NCBI GenBank assembly: GCA_965215055.1
Contig: OZ244046.1
Span: 1,116,001-1,180,000, forward strand
Length of the DNA stretch: 64,000 nt
Direction of reading: 5' to 3'
Source of the DNA: G965215055 sp965215055
GTDB taxonomy: Bacteria > Pseudomonadota > Gammaproteobacteria > UBA4575
Shown here: positions 35,845 to 44,058 of the stretch, piece after piece
How positions within the stretch are numbered: the stretch's first letter is position 1
Layout: every line of letters begins with the position of its first letter
Translations under genes and position numbers: made by a program
The notes under the pieces: generated by a model
What the model saw: the letters and a program-made list of their open reading frames with translations, nothing else
Told to the model about the DNA's origin: nothing
Database searches by the model: none

Positions 35845-36864
35845 ATGAGAGTACTTGGTATCGAAACTTCATGCGACGAAACTGCCGTAGCGATTATCTG
35901 TGAAGATCAAGGGCTGCTTGCGAATCATATCTATTCCCAAACCGCGCTACACAATGAATACGGGGGAGTGGTGCCGGAATTGGCTTCGCGCGACCATATT
36001 CGAAAGTTGGGAGCACTGTTTCAACAAGCAATGGCAACGGCAAATCTTTCACTGTTGCGTGATATCGATGCACTTGCCTATACATCAGGTCCCGGGTTAA
36101 TGGGGGCATTATTGGTGGGTGCAAGTTTTGGCAGAAGCTTGGCCTGGGCGGCGAACAAGCCTGCGATCGGCGTACATCATATGGAGGCGCATTTGCTTGC
36201 GCCGCTGCTGGAAGACGTAGCGCCCGATTATCCCTACATTGCTTTGCTGGTTTCAGGTGGACATACATTGATAGTAGAAGTGCGTGCGATCGGCAGGTAT
36301 AGAATTCTTGGCGAAAGTATCGACGACGCAGTGGGAGAGGCGTTTGACAAAGTTGCACAGATGCTGAACCTGGGATACCCGGGCGGGCCGCAGATTGCAG
36401 AATGGGCGCTGCGCGGAAACCCCGATCGTTATACGTTTCCGAGACCCATGCTTGATCGTCCTGGATTGAATTTCAGCTTCAGCGGCTTAAAGACTCATGT
36501 ATTGCATACGCTGAAAAATCTGGCCGAGACGAACGATCAAGCACGCGCCGACATCGCGCGCGCGTTTGAAGACGCCGTGGTAGATACACTGGTAACCAAA
36601 TCCATCCGCGCAATTAAAGCAACTCGAACCAAAACTCTGGTCGTCGCGGGCGGGGTAGGAGCAAATCAGAAATTGCGCCGACAACTGAGGCAGCAGCTTG
36701 AAAGGATGGCCGTCAAGGTGTTCTATCCTGCTGCGGAATTTTGTACCGACAATGCAGCGATGGTTGCACAGCTTGGCTTGTTGCGCGTGAGCAGTGGTCA
36801 GTGCGAACCATTGCGGATAAGCGTGTGGCCGCGCTGGTCGCTGGAAAAAGTTCAGTTCCAGTAA
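35845..36864 (+). CDS. tsaD: tRNA N6-threonylcarbamoyladenosine transferase subunit
   Basis: 339 residues. ASKHA-fold protein that transfers threonylcarbamoyl to A37 of ANN-decoding tRNAs together with TsaB and TsaE. Begins MRVLGIETSCDETAVAI; the metal histidines are in HMEAH at 112-116; ALLVSGGHT and the C-terminal FCTDNAAMVA metal ligand region follow. It is divergent from rpsU, the classical arrangement. Confidence 0.96.
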   Translation: MRVLGIETSCDETAVAIICEDQGLLANHIYSQTALHNEYGGVVPELASRDHIRKLGALFQQAMATANLSLLRDIDALAYTSGPGLMGALLVGASFGRSLAWAANKPAIGVHHMEAHLLAPLLEDVAPDYPYIALLVSGGHTLIVEVRAIGRYRILGESIDDAVGEAFDKVAQMLNLGYPGGPQIAEWALRGNPDRYTFPRPMLDRPGLNFSFSGLKTHVLHTLKNLAETNDQARADIARAFEDAVVDTLVTKSIRAIKATRTKTLVVAGGVGANQKLRRQLRQQLERMAVKVFYPAAEFCTDNAAMVAQLGLLRVSSGQCEPLRISVWPRWSLEKVQFQ

Positions 36865-37464
36865 TTATTTCTCACCAATCCTTGTTTCGCTGCCGGCAAG
36901 CAAGTTGCGGATGTTGGTTAGATGTCGCCAAAAAATCAATATGGTAATCATTGTCAATATACCTGTCACCCACGTGCTCATGGGCAAAAACCACGCGTAA
37001 CACAGCATGACGGACGTTGCTACCAGTGCCGCCAGTGCAGAATAGCGAAACAGCAAAGCCACGATTATCCAAATCACCGCCCACAGAACTCCCAGTGACC
37101 ACTGTAGACCAAACAATATGCCCAGCGTCGTCGCCACGCCTTTACCGCCCTGAAATCGATAATAAACGGGATACATGTGCCCCAGTACTGCAGCCAACCC
37201 TGCGACCGCGGCAAGGAGTTCATTGTCTGTCAAACTGCCAACAAGCAAAACAGGGACAAATCCCTTGAACAAGTCGCCGCATAACGTAATCGCTGCCGCG
37301 GATTTATTGCCCGTGCGCAATACGTTGGTCGCTCCCGGATTGTTTGACCCCGACGCGCGAGGGTCGGGCAGGCCCATAGCCCGGCACGTCAGTATCGCGC
37401 TACTTATCGAACCAAGCAGATAAGCAATGGCAGTTATTATAATTTGAATTGTAACAGCACCCAT
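36865..37464 (-). CDS. plsY: acyl-phosphate glycerol-3-phosphate acyltransferase
   Basis: Inner-membrane enzyme making lysophosphatidic acid from acyl-phosphate and glycerol 3-phosphate. 199 residues with five hydrophobic segments and the motifs GSISSAIL, SGSNNPGATNVLR, and the glycine-rich GGKGVATTLGILFG. ATG 37464 (MGAVTIQIII...) aligns with the E. coli start; an upstream in-frame ATG at 37491 would add 9 residues. The stop directly abuts the stop of the convergent tsaD, and the start is only 12 bases from that of bioH. Confidence 0.94.
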   Translation of the reverse strand: MGAVTIQIIITAIAYLLGSISSAILTCRAMGLPDPRASGSNNPGATNVLRTGNKSAAAITLCGDLFKGFVPVLLVGSLTDNELLAAVAGLAAVLGHMYPVYYRFQGGKGVATTLGILFGLQWSLGVLWAVIWIIVALLFRYSALAALVATSVMLCYAWFLPMSTWVTGILTMITILIFWRHLTNIRNLLAGSETRIGEK

Positions 37465-37476
37465 AAAAGTACCACG

Positions 37477-38241
37477 GTGACAGCATTGCACGTTTCACAA
37501 CTTGGCGACGGCCCCGATCTTGTATTGTTACACGGATGGGGGTCGAGTTCGAAAATATGGCGCACCTGTGCGGACAAACTGAGTTCGAAATTTCGAGTCT
37601 GGTGTATAGACCTTCCCGGGCACGGTAACAGCCACGCCGCAGAGTGGGACTACACTACCGAACAAGGCATGGAATTGCTGGCACGGCACTTGCCGCAAAC
37701 CTGTTTCATCATTGGCTGGTCGCTGGGAGGGCTGGTTGCACAACTGTATGCAAAACAATATCCACGGCGCGTCGTAAAATTAATGTTGATTGCCAGCGCT
37801 CCGAGGTTTACCGCCGATACACAGTGGCCGCATGGTATGCCCAAGGATATTTTCACGGACTTTTCCCGGCAGTACACAAAAGCACCTCACCACACCCTGC
37901 AAAAATTTTGTGCCTTGCAGGTACTGGATACAATGCCGGCAAGGCAGGTTTTATCTCAACTGACTGCCGCCCTATCCAACCGGCAAAGGCATAAAATTCA
38001 ATGGGGGCTTGAGTGGTTGCGGGAGACGGACCTGCGCGCCAACCAGACTCTCTACTCCTTACCAATAGAATTGCTACACGGCGAGAAGGATCGAGTGCTA
38101 TCCATTTGTGCGGCAGAACAGACTGCCGACACGTGGCAAAATACCAGGCTGAAAAGAGTAGCCAATGCAGGCCACGCACCATTCATTTCACACCCGGATT
38201 GCTTCTTGCGCTGGGTTGACGACGGCATCAAACACGGGTGA
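37477..38241 (+). CDS. bioH: pimeloyl-[ACP] methyl ester esterase
   Basis: Alpha/beta hydrolase that removes the methyl group from pimeloyl-ACP methyl ester, ending the BioC-started pimelate route. 254 residues from GTG 37477: LVLLHGWGSSSKIW, the nucleophile elbow IGWSLGGLVAQ, Asp in HGEKDRVL and His in NAGHAPF. A TTG at 37444 is a possible longer start. The stop overlaps the bioC GTG by 4 bases (GTGA). The direct linkage to bioC makes BioH the most likely identity among esterases of this fold. Confidence 0.88.
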   Translation: MTALHVSQLGDGPDLVLLHGWGSSSKIWRTCADKLSSKFRVWCIDLPGHGNSHAAEWDYTTEQGMELLARHLPQTCFIIGWSLGGLVAQLYAKQYPRRVVKLMLIASAPRFTADTQWPHGMPKDIFTDFSRQYTKAPHHTLQKFCALQVLDTMPARQVLSQLTAALSNRQRHKIQWGLEWLRETDLRANQTLYSLPIELLHGEKDRVLSICAAEQTADTWQNTRLKRVANAGHAPFISHPDCFLRWVDDGIKHG

Positions 38242-39110
38242 CTGCTTCGAAAATAAACAAACAGCGCTTGCGCGATGATTTTTCACGCGCGGCGGGCAGC
38301 TATGACGCTGCCGCAGTGGTGCAACATGCAATTTGTGACCGGGTACTTGAGCGCCTGGAAACATTGAAGTTGCGGCCACGCCTTATCTTGGATATAGGAG
38401 TGGGAACCGGGCGAAGCCTGGAGGGCCTGCAATCACGATTTCCCGATAGTGCGATCATCGCGTGCGATATTGCCCTGCCGATGTTGATGCGGTGCCGCCG
38501 GCAACGCGAATACACGGGCATGCTGGTTTGCAACGATGCTGAGCGGTTGCCATTTGCAAATGCGTCAATTGACTTGATTTTTTCCACTTCGACTTTTCAG
38601 TGGTGCGCCGACCTGGACTTGGTGCTGTCGGAATGTGGGCGCGTGTTAAGTTCTGACGGCACGTTGATTTTCTCCACGTTCGGGCCGGACACGCTGTGGC
38701 AATTACGCAATAGCTGGACTCAAATAGACGACCTTGATCACGTACACGATTTCATCGACATGCATCATATTGGAGACGCTCTGCTCACAGCTCAATTTTC
38801 TGACCCCGTGGTCGATATGGAAGTCATCACTATTCAATACCAGTCGCTGCGACAATTGCTCCGGGACTTGAAAGATACCGGCAGCCGAGGGAAATTCGAT
38901 ACTTCAACATCGAAAACCGCATCGGGTTTGACGAGCAAGAAAAAATATCAATCGCTGGTAAAGACATACGAACAATACCGTCAGGAAAATGGCTTACTGC
39001 CGGCAAGTTACGAAGTCATCTACGGGTATGCGCGCAAATCTACTGCTGGTTACAGACCGAAACAGCGTGACGAGGTAACGATACCTGCTGCCAGTGTCAA
39101 GAGAATATAA
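38238..39110 (+). CDS. bioC: malonyl-[ACP] O-methyltransferase
   Basis: SAM-dependent methyltransferase that disguises malonyl-ACP as a fatty-acid primer, the first dedicated step to pimelate in biotin synthesis. 290 residues; SAM motif LILDIGVGTGRSLEGL, motif II-like ACDIALPML, and DLIFSTSTFQWCADL, typical of BioC. It starts at GTG 38238 inside the end of bioH. Together with bioB-bioF at 3.3-5.4 kb, four of the six usual biotin genes are in this window, at two separate loci. Confidence 0.92.
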   Translation: MTASKINKQRLRDDFSRAAGSYDAAAVVQHAICDRVLERLETLKLRPRLILDIGVGTGRSLEGLQSRFPDSAIIACDIALPMLMRCRRQREYTGMLVCNDAERLPFANASIDLIFSTSTFQWCADLDLVLSECGRVLSSDGTLIFSTFGPDTLWQLRNSWTQIDDLDHVHDFIDMHHIGDALLTAQFSDPVVDMEVITIQYQSLRQLLRDLKDTGSRGKFDTSTSKTASGLTSKKKYQSLVKTYEQYRQENGLLPASYEVIYGYARKSTAGYRPKQRDEVTIPAASVKRI

Positions 39111-39268
39111 ACTCATCGCAACGATAGGCTAAACACTGCCCGAAATTCCATGGCACTATTATCTCTGTTAGCCTGTAGCAGGAACCCGCACCGATCAATT
39201 ACGATTCCAGAAAATCGCTGACAGAAATAGCATTCCCGAATGAAAACGTTTATCGGACATATCCGACC

Positions 39269-40282
39269 ATGAGCAACCGTACATTCCGCATCGTTGCACT
39301 GCTTGCTTGCGTGTTGGCCCTGGTGGTAGTCGTACTTGGCGCCTACGTGCGGCTTTCGCATGCAGGGTTGGGTTGCCCGGACTGGCCAGGTTGTTACGGG
39401 CATTTGCTGGGCGTGCCGGAGTCTGCGCAAGAAATGGAACAAGCGAACAGTGCTTATCCACAACGCGCCGTGGAAACGGACAAGGCCTGGAAAGAAGTCA
39501 TTCATCGTTACCTGGCAGGCCTGCTGGGATTGTTGATTTTACTGCTTGCCATCGTGGCATGGAGAGGCCGCAACTTGGCTGATCAGCCCGTCATATTGCC
39601 CATATTCCTCGTCGGCCTGGTAATTTTTCAATCTCTACTCGGGATGTGGACGGTAACTTTGTTATTAAAACCGGTCATTGTAATGCTCCACTTGTTGGGG
39701 GGGCTTGCCGTATTATCGCTGCTCTGGTGGCTGGTGCTACAGGCCACCCCTATGGGCATACACAAACATCAAGACACAACGGCTTCGATGCGAGTGATTA
39801 TTGTGGTGGGTCTGCTGCTATTGCTCGGGCAAATAGCAGCAGGCGGTTGGACCAGTGCCAACTATGCAGCCCTGGCGTGTCCGGATTTTCCTACTTGCCA
39901 GGGCCAGTGGTGGCCAGAAGTGGATTTCAAGGAAGGCTTTGTATTCTGGCGAGGAGTGGGAATCAACTATGAATTTGGTGTGCTTGACAGCCCGGCACGC
40001 ACGGCTATTCATCTAAGCCATAGGCTGTTGGCAGTTGTAGTAGCGATTTACTGGCTGACCGTACTCGTGCGCATTTTACTGGCAAGAGACACTGCAAGGA
40101 TTCTGCGCCGCGTGGCCGGCATAACGTTGATTTTGTTACTCGGACAAATCACACTTGGCATCACAAACGTAACCATGCATCTACCCGTTAGTATTGCCGT
40201 GATGCACAACGGCGGCGCGGCACTGCTGTTGCTCAGCGTGATTACGCTCATCTACCTACTCCGGCCGGGCAATGCGCCTTGA
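39269..40282 (+). CDS. ctaA: haem A synthase (COX15/CtaA)
   Basis: Integral membrane enzyme that oxidises the C8 methyl of haem O to make haem A for aa3-type cytochrome oxidases. 337 residues with about eight membrane helices. Conserved pieces are AYVRLSHAGLGCPDWPGCYGHL, the paired haem ligand histidines in VIHRYLAGL and MLHLLGGLAV, then LSHRLLAVV and MHNGGAALLL in the second half. Its presence implies a haem A-containing terminal oxidase elsewhere in the genome. It is convergent with rpoH, 3 bases away. Confidence 0.94.
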   Translation: MSNRTFRIVALLACVLALVVVVLGAYVRLSHAGLGCPDWPGCYGHLLGVPESAQEMEQANSAYPQRAVETDKAWKEVIHRYLAGLLGLLILLLAIVAWRGRNLADQPVILPIFLVGLVIFQSLLGMWTVTLLLKPVIVMLHLLGGLAVLSLLWWLVLQATPMGIHKHQDTTASMRVIIVVGLLLLLGQIAAGGWTSANYAALACPDFPTCQGQWWPEVDFKEGFVFWRGVGINYEFGVLDSPARTAIHLSHRLLAVVVAIYWLTVLVRILLARDTARILRRVAGITLILLLGQITLGITNVTMHLPVSIAVMHNGGAALLLLSVITLIYLLRPGNAP

Positions 40283-40285
40283 AGG

Positions 40286-41161
40286 TTATGCCATGATAAT
40301 TTGAGCTTTCAGTTTTTTAATCGCGTTATTTTCCAGTTGGCGTACACGTTCCGCCGAGACCTTATATTTACCTGCCAGCTCCTGCAGAGTCGCCTTGTCT
40401 TCCGTCAACCAGCGTCGTACAACGATATCGCGGCTGCGCGGGTCCAACGTAGTCAATGCAGTTTCCAACCGTTGTTTTTGATAGCTCTTCCAGTCATCCT
40501 CCTCGACGCACGTTTGAGGCCCGCCGGAATCATGGCTCAAATAGGCGACCGGAGCAAAAGAATCCTCCTCCTTTTCGCTGCTCGGCATATCAAAACCAAG
40601 GTCGCCGCTGCCAAGGCGCTTTTCCATTTCCATGACTTCCGCAGGCTTTACCCCGAGTTCTTCGGCTATCTTTTCGACCTCATCCCGATTCAACCAGGCC
40701 AGACGTTTTTTAGCATTGCGCAAATTAAAAAACAGTTTGCGTTGCGCCTTGGTGGTGGCGATTTTAACAATGCGCCAGTTGCGCAATACAAATTCATGTA
40801 TTTCGGCACGAATCCAATGGACCGCAAATGAAACCAGGCGTACGTTTTTATGTGGATTAAACCGTTTGACGGCCTTCATCAGTCCGACGTTGCCCTCCTG
40901 TATCAAATCTGCGAGGGGTAAACCATAGCCGCTGTAGCCACGGGCTATCCGGATAACAAATCGCAAGTGGTGCACGATCAAGGCACGTGCTGCATCCAGG
41001 TCTTCATGCTCATACAGGCGCATGGCCAGCGAGCGCTCTTCTTCAAAGCTTAGCACCGGTATTTGACAGGCAGTGGCAATATAGCTGTTCAAAGTGCCCG
41101 CGGACACTGCCATGGGAACCTGTAAAGGCGTAATAGACTTCGATTTGCTCACTGAACTCAC
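40286..41161 (-). CDS. rpoH: RNA polymerase sigma-32 (heat-shock sigma factor)
   Basis: 291 residues with sigma regions 2 and 4 (IQEGNVGLMKAVKRFNP, VSFAVHWIRAEIHEFVL, and the helix-turn-helix LQELAGKYKVSAERVRQLE). The RpoH-box QRKLFFNLRNAK distinguishes sigma-32 from other sigma factors. The start is GTG 41161, preceded at 6 bases by a strong Shine-Dalgarno AAGGAGGT. A perfect CIRCE operator overlaps the promoter, so HrcA should repress the heat-shock sigma gene itself. Convergent with ctaA. Confidence 0.96.
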   Translation of the reverse strand: MSSVSKSKSITPLQVPMAVSAGTLNSYIATACQIPVLSFEEERSLAMRLYEHEDLDAARALIVHHLRFVIRIARGYSGYGLPLADLIQEGNVGLMKAVKRFNPHKNVRLVSFAVHWIRAEIHEFVLRNWRIVKIATTKAQRKLFFNLRNAKKRLAWLNRDEVEKIAEELGVKPAEVMEMEKRLGSGDLGFDMPSSEKEEDSFAPVAYLSHDSGGPQTCVEEDDWKSYQKQRLETALTTLDPRSRDIVVRRWLTEDKATLQELAGKYKVSAERVRQLENNAIKKLKAQIIMA

Positions 41162-41167
41162 TCAAAA

Positions 41168-41175
41168 ACCTCCTT
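41168..41175 (-). promoter_or_regulatory. strong Shine-Dalgarno of rpoH
   Basis: AAGGAGGT on the minus strand, 6 bases before GTG 41161. It is the reason for choosing this GTG over the GTG three codons inside the gene. E. coli rpoH mRNA masks its start by structure as an RNA thermometer; I did not find an obvious partner strand for this site here. Confidence 0.75.
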
Positions 41176-41207
41176 AAAATAAACGGAATAACCCTGTTTC
41201 ACAGTAG

Positions 41208-41237
41208 ATTTTAGCACTCTATGAAGGAGAGTGCTAA
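41208..41237 (-). promoter_or_regulatory. CIRCE operator (HrcA binding site) overlapping the rpoH promoter
   Basis: TTAGCACTC (41211-41219), nine bases, GAGTGCTAA (41229-41237): an exact match to the CIRCE consensus TTAGCACTC-N9-GAGTGCTAA. On the minus strand the first arm supplies a -35-like TTAGCA. The second arm runs into TAAAAT (complement of 41208-41213), a good -10, with an 18-base spacer. The operator therefore covers the core promoter, 46 bases before the rpoH start. HrcA is the known repressor at CIRCE, usually of groESL and dnaK. Confidence 0.92.
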
Positions 41238-41319
41238 TAATAAATAGTGAAAACGGGAAAATTTTTTACCGGCTCATCCCGGACCAGAGAGATTTACAGC
41301 GCTAAAAACCCCTTATAGG

Positions 41320-42288
41320 TCATTTTGGCTCTATCCTGGAGATGTGGCGTCTGACCACCAGCCATGACGCGAGCAGACCCAAGCCAACGCTCAGGGCGAG
41401 CAGGCCCAAACCTTCTAAAACGCTGGGGAAAATAAGCTCAAATTTACTGTCGTAGAGTCCGATCAAATTTTGAGCGGGTTGAGCGATCAACAGCAAAACA
41501 GTCAGCACCAGCAACAGAGCAAGTGCTCCACCCAACAGGCCATGCCACATTCCACCATACAAAAAGGGGCGGCAAATAAATTTATTCGTAGCGCCGACAA
41601 GTTTGGCAACCTCTATCTCCTCACGCCGATTCTGAATATCCAGCCGTATGTTGTTGCCAACAACGAGCAATACGGATACCGCCAGCATGAAGCCAATAAT
41701 AAAGACCGCGCGGCGTACGATATGGATAATGGCCTGTAGACGCTGCAACCACTGCATGTCGAGTTGTACGTATTCAACGTCGGGAAACGTTTGCAATTCA
41801 TTACGCAGGCGATCGAGGCTGCTTGGATCTTTTACATCGATAGCCGGCGTGAGTATAAAGACAGGGGGCAGAGGGTTTTCTTGCAGCCCATCCAACAAGT
41901 TCCTGAACTCACTATGGATGCGCAGCTCTTCCAGGGCCTCTTTTGCGGACACGTACTCGACACTCGCAATTTTTGCATGGTCGGCAAAACGCGCGTGCAA
42001 TTTATCGATGGTTTTTTCACCGGCCTGAACCTTCAAAAATACGGTAATCTGGCCTGCATCCTGCCACTTGTAAGTAACAGCCTGAAGATTGTCAAGCAAG
42101 ACGTGCAGACACGCCGGCAACGCCAAAGTGATGGCAACCACTAACAGCGCAAGTGCAGTGGCAAAGGGTTGTTGATAGAGCTTGCCCAGGCTGAATATCA
42201 AGCCACGTAGATGATCCCGTCCATAGGCACGCAAGCGGGTAATTGCTTTTGGCTTCACCAAAGGCCGTGAACGAGACTTGGTCTTCAC
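41320..42288 (-). CDS. ftsX: cell division protein FtsX
   Basis: Membrane partner of FtsE that controls periplasmic amidase activation at the septum. 322 residues: a basic cytoplasmic N-terminus, a first membrane helix (ATALALLVVAITLALPACLHVLL), a periplasmic domain of about 110 residues, then three more helices (about 190-215, 245-270, 290-312). KLVGATNKFICRPFLYGG is the coupling region typical of FtsX. It lies 54 bases behind ftsE. Confidence 0.94.
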   Translation of the reverse strand: MKTKSRSRPLVKPKAITRLRAYGRDHLRGLIFSLGKLYQQPFATALALLVVAITLALPACLHVLLDNLQAVTYKWQDAGQITVFLKVQAGEKTIDKLHARFADHAKIASVEYVSAKEALEELRIHSEFRNLLDGLQENPLPPVFILTPAIDVKDPSSLDRLRNELQTFPDVEYVQLDMQWLQRLQAIIHIVRRAVFIIGFMLAVSVLLVVGNNIRLDIQNRREEIEVAKLVGATNKFICRPFLYGGMWHGLLGGALALLLVLTVLLLIAQPAQNLIGLYDSKFELIFPSVLEGLGLLALSVGLGLLASWLVVRRHISRIEPK

Positions 42289-42342
42289 TTCAAATATCCA
42301 TGCCCGACTTGGGTTTTACGTTGTCGGCCCGTTGCAGTGGCT

Positions 42343-42999
42343 TTACAAGTCAACGCATCTTCCATTTTGCAACCGGACAATGCGTTTATTCATACGGGCA
42401 ATCAAGTCCAGGTCGTGGCTTACAACCAACACCGTCACGCCCACTTGGTTGAATGCAATGAATAGCTGCATAATTTCCGCCGACAGCTCCGGGTCGAGGT
42501 TGCCGGTCGGCTCATCCGCCAGCAGGATAACCGGTTTATTGACTACCGCGCGTGCAATCCCCACTCGCTGCTGCTCGCCGCCGGACAACGTAACAGGCAT
42601 CACCAGCTTTTTATCAAGCAGGGATACCTTGTCCAGTGCGGCACGGACACGACGGTCTATATTGGCCTGCGCATAGCCTGCAATCCGTAGAGGTAGAGAC
42701 ACGTTTTCAAAGACATTGCGGTCGTATAACAGGTGATGGTCTTGAAACACTATGCCCATCTGTCTACGCAAGGCGGGAATTTTTCGTTTTGGGATACGAG
42801 AAATATTTTTTCCGTCAACAAATACCTGTCCTCGCGTAGGTCGTTCAATCGCCGCGATAAGTTTCAGCAGGGTACTTTTACCTGCCCCGGACGCTCCGGT
42901 AAGAAATACCATCTCGCCTTTTCCCAGAACGAGATTTAACTGGGACAGGGCTTGCCGATTTCCCGGGTAATATTTACTGACGTTCTGAAGTTCTATCAT
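42343..42999 (-). CDS. ftsE: cell division ATP-binding protein FtsE
   Basis: ABC ATPase that works with FtsX in the divisome. 218 residues: Walker A GASGAGKSTLLKLI, Q-loop around IVFQDHHLL, signature LSGGEQQRVGIARA, Walker B VILLADEPTGNLDPE, H-loop VVSHD. The start MIELQNVSKYYPGNRQAL is standard. Gene order ftsY-ftsE-ftsX-rpoH on one strand is the conserved proteobacterial arrangement. Confidence 0.96.
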   Translation of the reverse strand: MIELQNVSKYYPGNRQALSQLNLVLGKGEMVFLTGASGAGKSTLLKLIAAIERPTRGQVFVDGKNISRIPKRKIPALRRQMGIVFQDHHLLYDRNVFENVSLPLRIAGYAQANIDRRVRAALDKVSLLDKKLVMPVTLSGGEQQRVGIARAVVNKPVILLADEPTGNLDPELSAEIMQLFIAFNQVGVTVLVVSHDLDLIARMNKRIVRLQNGRCVDL

Positions 43000-43029
43000 T
43001 CCTGGAGATATCCTTGTGACAACTTGGCT

Positions 43030-43953
43030 TCACGACGACTTTTGCCCAAGCAGCGCACGCGCGTAACGGGATGCATTGAATACGCGCAAATCTTCAACTG
43101 CCTCACCTACGCCGACGTAGCGGATTGGAATTTGAAGTTTATCGGCGATGGCCAGGACTATTCCACCCTTGGCGGTACCATCGAGCTTCGTGATACAGAG
43201 CCCCGTGACGTTCAGAGCCTGGTGAAACTCCTCAGCCTGTCTGATGGCATTCTGTCCGGTGCCGGCCTCCAGCACCAGCAGGACTTCATGCGGTGCTTCC
43301 GGTTCGATCTTCTGCATGGCTCGCTTGATCTTTTGCAATTCTTCCATCAGGTCCTGCTGCGTATGCAAACGACCTGCAGTATCGGCAATCAAAACGTCAA
43401 CGTTGCGGGCCTTGGCAGATTGGTAGGCGTCAAACACCACTGCGGCACTGTCAGCGCCTCTCTGCTGCAAAACCACCGGCACATTGATTTTTTTACCCCA
43501 TGCCTGTAATTGCTGTACGGCTGCCGCGCGAAAAGTATCCCCAGCGGCCAGCATGACGGAGTAGTGGCTTTCATTCAGGCGCTGCGCAATCTTGCCAACG
43601 GTAGTGGTTTTACCTGCACCATTCACACCGACCACCAACACGGTAAACGGCTGCACATTCTGCACCAGCAAAGGCTGATTGCACGGTGCGAGAATTTCAG
43701 TAATTCCTGCTTGCAAGGCATCGTACAACACTTCCACGTTGCCTAATTGCTTGCGGTGTACGCGGGCACTCAAGTCGGCCATGATTTTACCGGCAGTCTC
43801 CACGCCCACGTCCGCCAGCAACAGGCGATCTTCCAGTTCAGTGGCAAGCTCGGCGTCAAGTTCTTTTTTCCCGAGTACCGCAGCAGCCATCCCTTCGGTG
43901 AGTGCCTCACTGGTTTTGGACAACCCTTCGTGTAATCGAGATAAAATTCCCAT
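43030..43953 (-). CDS. ftsY: signal recognition particle receptor FtsY
   Basis: GTPase receptor that docks SRP-ribosome complexes at the inner membrane. NG domain with GVNGAGKTTTVGKIAQRL (G1), DTAGRLHTQQDLMEEL (G3), TKLDGTAKGG (G4) and GVGEAVEDL (G5). Starting at ATG 43953 (MGILSRLHEGLSKTSEALTEG) gives 307 residues with almost no acidic A domain, unlike the ~497-residue E. coli FtsY. The frame continues to 44013, but the extra residues do not resemble the family. Confidence 0.95.
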   Translation of the reverse strand: MGILSRLHEGLSKTSEALTEGMAAAVLGKKELDAELATELEDRLLLADVGVETAGKIMADLSARVHRKQLGNVEVLYDALQAGITEILAPCNQPLLVQNVQPFTVLVVGVNGAGKTTTVGKIAQRLNESHYSVMLAAGDTFRAAAVQQLQAWGKKINVPVVLQQRGADSAAVVFDAYQSAKARNVDVLIADTAGRLHTQQDLMEELQKIKRAMQKIEPEAPHEVLLVLEAGTGQNAIRQAEEFHQALNVTGLCITKLDGTAKGGIVLAIADKLQIPIRYVGVGEAVEDLRVFNASRYARALLGQKSS

Positions 43954-44058
43954 TGCGTACGCAGATTTCGAACGGCCAATTATAATATGGTTTGGTGAAT
44001 GAGAGTCCGGCATACTACGGCGGCACTCATCCTAACATTTAAGTGTAAACGGATATAA

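Noticed and set aside
39240..39272. Ten-codon frame ending in ATGA at the ctaA start, a possible leader peptide
   Set aside because: No Shine-Dalgarno and no attenuator-like structure; frames this short arise by chance.
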